Source: Bradyrhizobium sp. CB2312
GTDB lineage: Bacteria > Pseudomonadota > Alphaproteobacteria > Rhizobiales > Xanthobacteraceae
Reading direction: 5' to 3'
NCBI RefSeq assembly: GCF_029714425.1
Contig: NZ_CP121668.1
Coordinates: forward strand, 7,337,501 to 7,401,500
Length of the DNA: 64,000 bases
Below the pieces are notes generated by a model. It ran no database searches. It saw nothing but the letters and a program-made list of their open reading frames with translations, and was not told the origin of the DNA. Both the position numbers and the translations under genes were made by a program. Shown in pieces: positions 60,416-64,000 of this stretch; the first letter of the stretch is position 1; every line of letters starts with the position of its first letter.

Positions 60416-60714
60416 TGTTGGCGCCTGAGATCGGACCGTTGGAGCCGGTGATGCGCAGAGCCCGGAGGCCAAGACTCAGCCAATCGCAGGACATAGCCTC
60501 GAACTTGGCGCTAGAGACGTCAGCCATGATGGCCTCCCCAATTAGTGAGGCGGGCCATTTTGGAGCCGGTAAACTCCTGAATGTAGGTCGGCTCTTGGAC
60601 CGTTTGAGACTTAGTTTGGATGGGATCAACCGACCAAGCGACACTTTTGACCAAAGGCGACCTTGACGGTTTGCGCCGTCAAGCGCCACCTCAGGCGTCA
60701 TGTTTGCCAATCAA
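60416..60714. other. Gene-free stretch after the cyclase
   Basis: A 299-base gap with no supported gene. It contains relics such as TTTTGACCAAAGGCGACC (60646-60663) that are typical decayed repeats in this genus. No terminator hairpin with a T-run is obvious after the cyclase stop. Confidence 0.5.
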
Positions 60715-60845
60715 TCAGGCATTGGTCCCGCCATCGACCGTCAAATTTGCTCCAGTGATGTATGACGAGTCGTCGCTGGCTACGAATGCCACGAGCGCAG
60801 CTACTTCTTCTACCTCACCGTAGCGATTGAGGGCCGTGACCGCCC
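60715..60845 (-). pseudogene. Short-chain dehydrogenase (FabG-like) C-terminal fragment
   Basis: The minus frame reads [20 protein letters not shown], then [17 protein letters not shown] and a stop at 60715-60717. This is the unmistakable end of a classical SDR (GxxEEVAxxVxFLASDxASYITGxxLxVDGG). Nothing of the Rossmann core, TGxxxGxG or YxxxK motifs is found upstream (60846 on), which is occupied by the DUF6624 remnant. It is a truncated relic. Confidence 0.85.
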
Positions 60846-60861
60846 TCTGCGGGGTGGCCCC

Positions 60862-61443
60862 TCATGCTGGTTGCTTACTCGACGATTCCGGACGTGCGCG
60901 CCAACCGACCGCAATGAGCCACTCCTCATAGTCGTGCTCGAACCGTTCACGGTCGGCCGGCACTGGCTGCGGTTTTGCGCGCGCAAGTACTTGGGCGAGA
61001 GGTTCGAGACCAACCGCGCGGCGTCGTTCGTCCACTCCCTCTGCATCCTTGATCGCGTGTGGCCGCATGTTGCCGTGCTCATCGGGCTCGAGCTGTGTGC
61101 CGTAGAGCTGCGGCCTACCTTCGAATACACGGATCCTGTCGTCTAGCATGGCCGGCTGCCAGGCCGGGACCAGGTGCTCGCGCGCGGCCATAGCAAGGAA
61201 CTCAAGGCACGAGCGCTGGAATTGCGGGAGCGCGATGGCATGCTGAGCGATCAGCCAGGCTGCCTCCGCGGCTCGTTCGCCGACGAGGCGCTCCGTCGGC
61301 CATCCGATCTGGGCCATGATCTACCGGAGCCGCAGCGCATTCTTTTCGTGAACTGCGGCCATACGTGGATCATAGCCCTCGTACAGCGCCCCCGACGCCG
61401 CCAGCTCATCACTGACTTTACGGTCGTATGACGTTGATGACAT
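60862..61443 (-). pseudogene. DUF6624-like protein interrupted by a nonsense codon
   Basis: From ATG 61443 the frame reads MSSTSYDRKVSDELAASGAL, then YEGYDPRMAAVHEKNALRLR, then TAG at 61321-61323, and continues in the same frame with IMAQIGWPTERLVGERAAEA to a stop at 60862. Both halves match the DUF6624 family, in which LRxIMxxxGWP(T/G)xxLVGE is contiguous. A single G-to-T change (GAG to TAG) explains the break. The C-terminal half is otherwise intact (RVFEGRPQLYGTQ). Family function unknown. Confidence 0.8.
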
Positions 61444-61840
61444 TGCTCGCCGACGGGGTGAGAGGAAGTGCGCGGAATTGCGCGGTGGGTGCCGTCGGCG
61501 AAGCGGCGTTGCGTCCGTGGGATGAATTATGACTCTGGAGTAGTGAGCGAATAATTACTTGCGATAGTCCGGTCCTGTTGAACCTATCGGATGAGAAAAC
61601 CCGCAGCCGTCCCCATTCTCATTCGGCTGTGCATGATACCCACGCCTTCCGTTTCTGCGCTGCACGATGCCCGGCAATGCAATGCAACGACTCTACTCCC
61701 CGCGTTGCACCTTTGGGCTTTTGCCCCCAAGATCGGCCAGCATCGGTATGAAGTCACCGCTTTTCCGAATTAAGCGCCAATGTGCAGGAACGCGCCTCAA
61801 AGGATCGCATTGTTTCCATGCTCTACTTTTGAGGTCGACG
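61444..61840. other. Gene-free stretch before the RlpA-like gene
   Basis: About 400 bases with one copy of a 48-base repeat (61472-61519) and a low-GC section from about 61530 to 61620. The following open stretch to 61840 is the leader of the RlpA-like gene. No RNA gene was recognised. Confidence 0.5.
61472..61519. repeat. 48-base direct repeat, first copy
   Basis: Identical to 63232-63279. It starts GCGGAATTGCGCGGTGGG and ends GCGTTGCGTCCGTG. The two copies flank the RlpA-like gene and a degraded region in the same orientation. Confidence 0.9.
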
Positions 61841-62359
61841 ATGCGTACTCTTTGCAGACTAGCCGCGATTGCAGCCGTACCAGCGTGGATGTGCACTTAT
61901 GCAAACTCTGCCGCTGCACAAGACTTCAATGAAAGGTGGTCTATCATTCCAAAGGCACATGCCGAGCCCGCTCCTGAGCCGCCGGAGCAGACCAACCAGA
62001 GTCCACAGAAACAACCTCGTATCGAACAGGAGCCGACGCGCAAATCGGGAGATCCTTCAGCTCCTCAATCTCTCAATCGAGTGTTTTCCGGGAAAGCTTC
62101 CTACTACTCTTATTCGAAACGGAAAACAGCGAGCGGCGCCGCGTTCGATAGGAATTCGTTTACTGCTGCTCATCGCAACCTGCCATTCGGCACGCTCGTT
62201 CGCGTCACGGACCTTAAGAGCAGCAAATCGGTGGTCGTCCGCATCACCGATCGCGGACCATGGGTCCCCAGTCGTGTCATCGACCTCTCACTTGGCGCAG
62301 CTCGCAGCTTGGGAATCACCGATCGTGGCATCGCCCAAGTTCGCGGTGTGGTGCTTTAG
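61841..62359 (+). CDS. rlpA: RlpA-like septal ring lytic transglycosylase-type protein
   Basis: The 172-residue protein starts at ATG 61841 (MRTLCRLAAIAAVPAWMCTYANSAAAQ); GAGG is 6 bases upstream. A Sec signal is cleaved after AAA near residue 26, and no lipobox cysteine is present. A Pro/Gln/Glu-rich linker (about 40-80) leads to the double-psi beta-barrel: GKASYYSYSKRKTASGAAFD, HRNLPFGTLVRVTD, then RITDRGPWVPSRVIDLSLGAARSLG. RlpA cuts naked glycan strands; the catalytic Asp (in RVIDLS) is kept. The SPOR domain is absent, so septal targeting is doubtful. Confidence 0.93.
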   Translation: MRTLCRLAAIAAVPAWMCTYANSAAAQDFNERWSIIPKAHAEPAPEPPEQTNQSPQKQPRIEQEPTRKSGDPSAPQSLNRVFSGKASYYSYSKRKTASGAAFDRNSFTAAHRNLPFGTLVRVTDLKSSKSVVVRITDRGPWVPSRVIDLSLGAARSLGITDRGIAQVRGVVL

Positions 62360-62489
62360 CTGGCGACCGATCAAGGCAGATCTATAAACTGCCTGTTCTC
62401 ATGATACTTGCGCAGCTCCGCGCAGAGCTCCTCGAAGCGAGCATCGCGGTCGGCGCACCCCCCATTGATGGGCCACCCGGGTGCAATTT

Positions 62490-62880
62490 TTCTGATGACA
62501 GCTCACACTGTTTCCCTGTCACCCGAGTTTGCCGCTCCGCCAGCGAGCTGCGCTTCCAAGTTTATAGGTGAATGGCGGCATTCCGGAGGGAATAAGGAGA
62601 CGCTCACGCTGACTGCAGGCGATCTGTAGGGAGCACGCGGCGTATCAGGATGACGGCACCTGGACCTGCTTTGGAAACGATTGACCTACAAGACCAGCCT
62701 GGGCTCGTGAGTCTGCACGCTGCAGCCCGAAGGCGCGATTACGACCAGCGTATCGACCGTACCGTGCGGATCGGCGGAGCGCCCACGACCGCAGTCAGCC
62801 CGCTCAGATTGTAGCAAAGCACCTGCTTTCGGTGACCAAAACTCACAACTGCTAAGCCGACGAAGAAGTAGCGGCGTCAG
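62490..62880 (+). pseudogene. Decayed secreted-protein remnant
   Basis: One frame carries ASKFIGEWRHSGGNKETLTLTAGDL and a stop near 62629. After a shift another frame has GTWTCFGND, a stop, then LTYKTSLGS. These look like successive pieces of a small secreted beta-rich protein of the type found at the end of caspase-like and related rhizobial proteins. Multiple stops and shifts make it non-functional. The assignment is by pattern and low. Confidence 0.35.
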
Positions 62881-63539
62881 TGGAAAGGTGAACGGCGTCG
62901 AACTGAAGTTAATGAAGGCGATGAAGCACCGCCGAAGGCCGCGGCACAGATGCCGGCGCCGACAACTCAGCCCGCCAAGCCACCGCAGGCCACCTCCGAC
63001 GCGGTGTCCGGATCGAAGCGCGCCCGGGATGCCATTGCGGATGTTTCGCGGGACTTCAGATGGCCCTCGAGAACGCATCGCTACTTTAGTAAATGCGAAG
63101 ATTAACCCTTCACGCCTGAGCCGGTTGTCGAAGAACCCGCGCGCGCCTAGGCAAAGTAGAAGCAAACAGAAACCCCCAGTGGAGCGCGAATTCTGAACGA
63201 TCCGGAATCCAAAAATTAGCGGAGCGTCTTTGCGGAATTGCGCGGTGGGTGCCGTCGGCGAAGCGGCGTTGCGTCCGTGAGGCGAAATGTAACTCAGACG
63301 CGGTTGTTGAGAAGTTTATGGGCTGTGGCGAAGCCCTCTGGCGCAAACTCGCTCCGCGTCCCTCCGGAATGAAGCGTTATCGTCGATTCAAAGCGGACAT
63401 TGGAGACGCGGCATCATTTCCCAGCTTGCACACGAGCGTAAGGATGAGTGCTCCTAGCCGCATGGTCTTGTGCTAAATCAACCGAGTTTCGCGACGGTTT
63501 TGAGCAGCGATTACCGTCAACGCAAAGGGCAAGGGATGA
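62881..63539. other. Gene-free decayed stretch
   Basis: No supported gene. It contains the second 48-base repeat (63232-63279) and relics like TTCAAAGCGGACATTGG (63388-63404). Short frames here have biased composition (Arg/Pro/Ser), typical of out-of-frame high-GC DNA. Confidence 0.5.
63232..63279. repeat. 48-base direct repeat, second copy
   Basis: Exact match to 61472-61519, same orientation, 1760 bases downstream. See the first copy for the sequence ends. Confidence 0.9.
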
Positions 63540-63695
63540 TGGGCAACCAAGGAGACTAGACCTTTCGCGGGCGAGGCATGGAGCGTGCCCGGGATCGCGA
63601 GATGCGCTCTCGCTCCGGTCATGCATCCGCTTTCGACGACAGACTTGGTCAGCTCCTCGATGAACAATGGCACGCCATCAGTGCGATCGATTTTT
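63540..63695 (-). pseudogene. Cyclase-linked ATPase fragment
   Basis: The minus frame reads RKIDRTDGVPLFIEELTKSV and VESG, then after a divergent stretch LAIPGTLHASPA. This matches the ATPase core that follows class III cyclases in rhizobia (ERTDGVPLFVEELTKxVLESG ... LxIPxTLHxSLxARLDRL). It is distinct from the ATPase in the intact cyclase gene at 57.2 kb (FVEEFTRAVVDAG). Neither end of the gene is present. Confidence 0.72.
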
Positions 63696-63776
63696 CTTCA
63701 ATTAGCACTAGCTGCACGATAGCGGGCTTTCTTAGCACATTCCAAAGGTCGCCTGGGGAAGTAGTTTCGTGCATGG

Positions 63777-64000
63777 ATGGCTTGTGAAAGTATGATCTTG
63801 CAAGCCAAACCGTTGACAAAGCAACGGGCCGAAGATCCGGCAGGGCGTCTGTTCGCTATGCAGGACGGGTCAAAGATCACTACGCTCATTGACCAGCTCA
63901 ATGCTGCGTTCAGGGAAGCAGGTATCGAGCGGAGCACTGGCGAGACGTACTCAGTGTATAGTTTGCGCCACTTCTATGCAGTGAATGCGCTGCGGAATGG
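63777..64000 (+). CDS. Tyrosine recombinase / phage-type integrase, partial
   Basis: The gene runs off the window end. From ATG 63777 it reads MACESMILQAKPLTKQRAED, with RSTGETYSVYSLRHFYAVNAL at the end. The LRHFYA segment is the Arg-x-x-His box of the tyrosine recombinase catalytic domain. The visible start falls inside what is normally the middle of the catalytic domain, so the N-terminal arm-binding part is missing here and the gene is probably a truncated relic or begins from a downstream piece. Confidence 0.7.
   Translation, partial: MACESMILQAKPLTKQRAEDPAGRLFAMQDGSKITTLIDQLNAAFREAGIERSTGETYSVYSLRHFYAVNALRN

Noticed and set aside
1..64000. CRISPR arrays or rRNA/tRNA genes
   Set aside because: No regularly spaced short repeats and no intact tRNA or rRNA signature were seen; only a tRNA-like fragment at 53.87 kb.

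Overview
The window reads as a high-GC alphaproteobacterial chromosome, most likely Bradyrhizobium or a close relative. The pointers are a ROSE-type RNA thermometer ahead of an Hsp20 gene, many 14-bp FixK/FNR-type palindromes, a palindromic intergenic repeat of the kind common in Bradyrhizobium, and the gene families themselves. The genus is an inference from these features; no rRNA or other phylogenetic marker is present.

Region 1 (1-13.0 kb) is ordinary chromosome. It holds the tail of an enolase-superfamily gene, an M20 amidohydrolase, a DUF72 protein, a Tat-exported caspase-like protein, two overlapping small helical genes, a thermometer-controlled Hsp20, a class III CoA-transferase, a VOC protein, and an HlyD / double ABC-2 permease / HlyD export operon that has no ATPase gene.

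Region 2 (13.1-41.1 kb, with outliers at 50-51 kb) looks like a low-oxygen and stress island. Thirteen TTGA-N6-TCAA-type sites lie mostly just ahead of genes for a cytochrome b561, an AhpD-like protein, a zinc alcohol dehydrogenase, a P3B Mg-type ATPase, universal stress proteins, small c-type cytochromes, a coupled AMP phosphorylase / PRPP synthetase-like / beta-CASP nuclease operon, a host-attachment (baeRF-like) protein, a CusBA-type efflux system with DUF3240, a P1B-5 ATPase fused to hemerythrin, a flavin-oxidase-fold protein, a zinc-ribbon protein and a free-standing hemerythrin. Inside this island is a BigR sulfur-stress module (ArsR repressor, persulfide-dioxygenase-like MBL protein, rhodanese, TauE/SafE) with its own inverted-repeat operator. 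A nitroreductase-like gene is frameshifted and a BON-domain gene survives only as a tail.

Region 3 (41.1-49.4 kb) is rich in mobile DNA. It has a frameshifted IS5-type remnant, an IS110-type transposase and two identical IS630-type elements in perfect head-to-tail tandem that share TA dinucleotides. Between them lie an MFS transporter, a YunG-like protein, a HAD phosphatase and a secreted protein.

Region 4 (49.4-64 kb) mixes intact genes with decay. Intact are a diheme cytochrome, a TetR / hydrolase / NUDIX unit with a perfect operator palindrome, a membrane cNMP-binding protein, a MaoC protein, a large adenylate cyclase-ATPase and an RlpA-like protein. Decayed are SDR, DUF6624, catalase-like and second cyclase-ATPase remnants, and a tRNA-Gln-like 3' fragment. 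The window ends inside a tyrosine recombinase gene, which fits an eroded genomic island.
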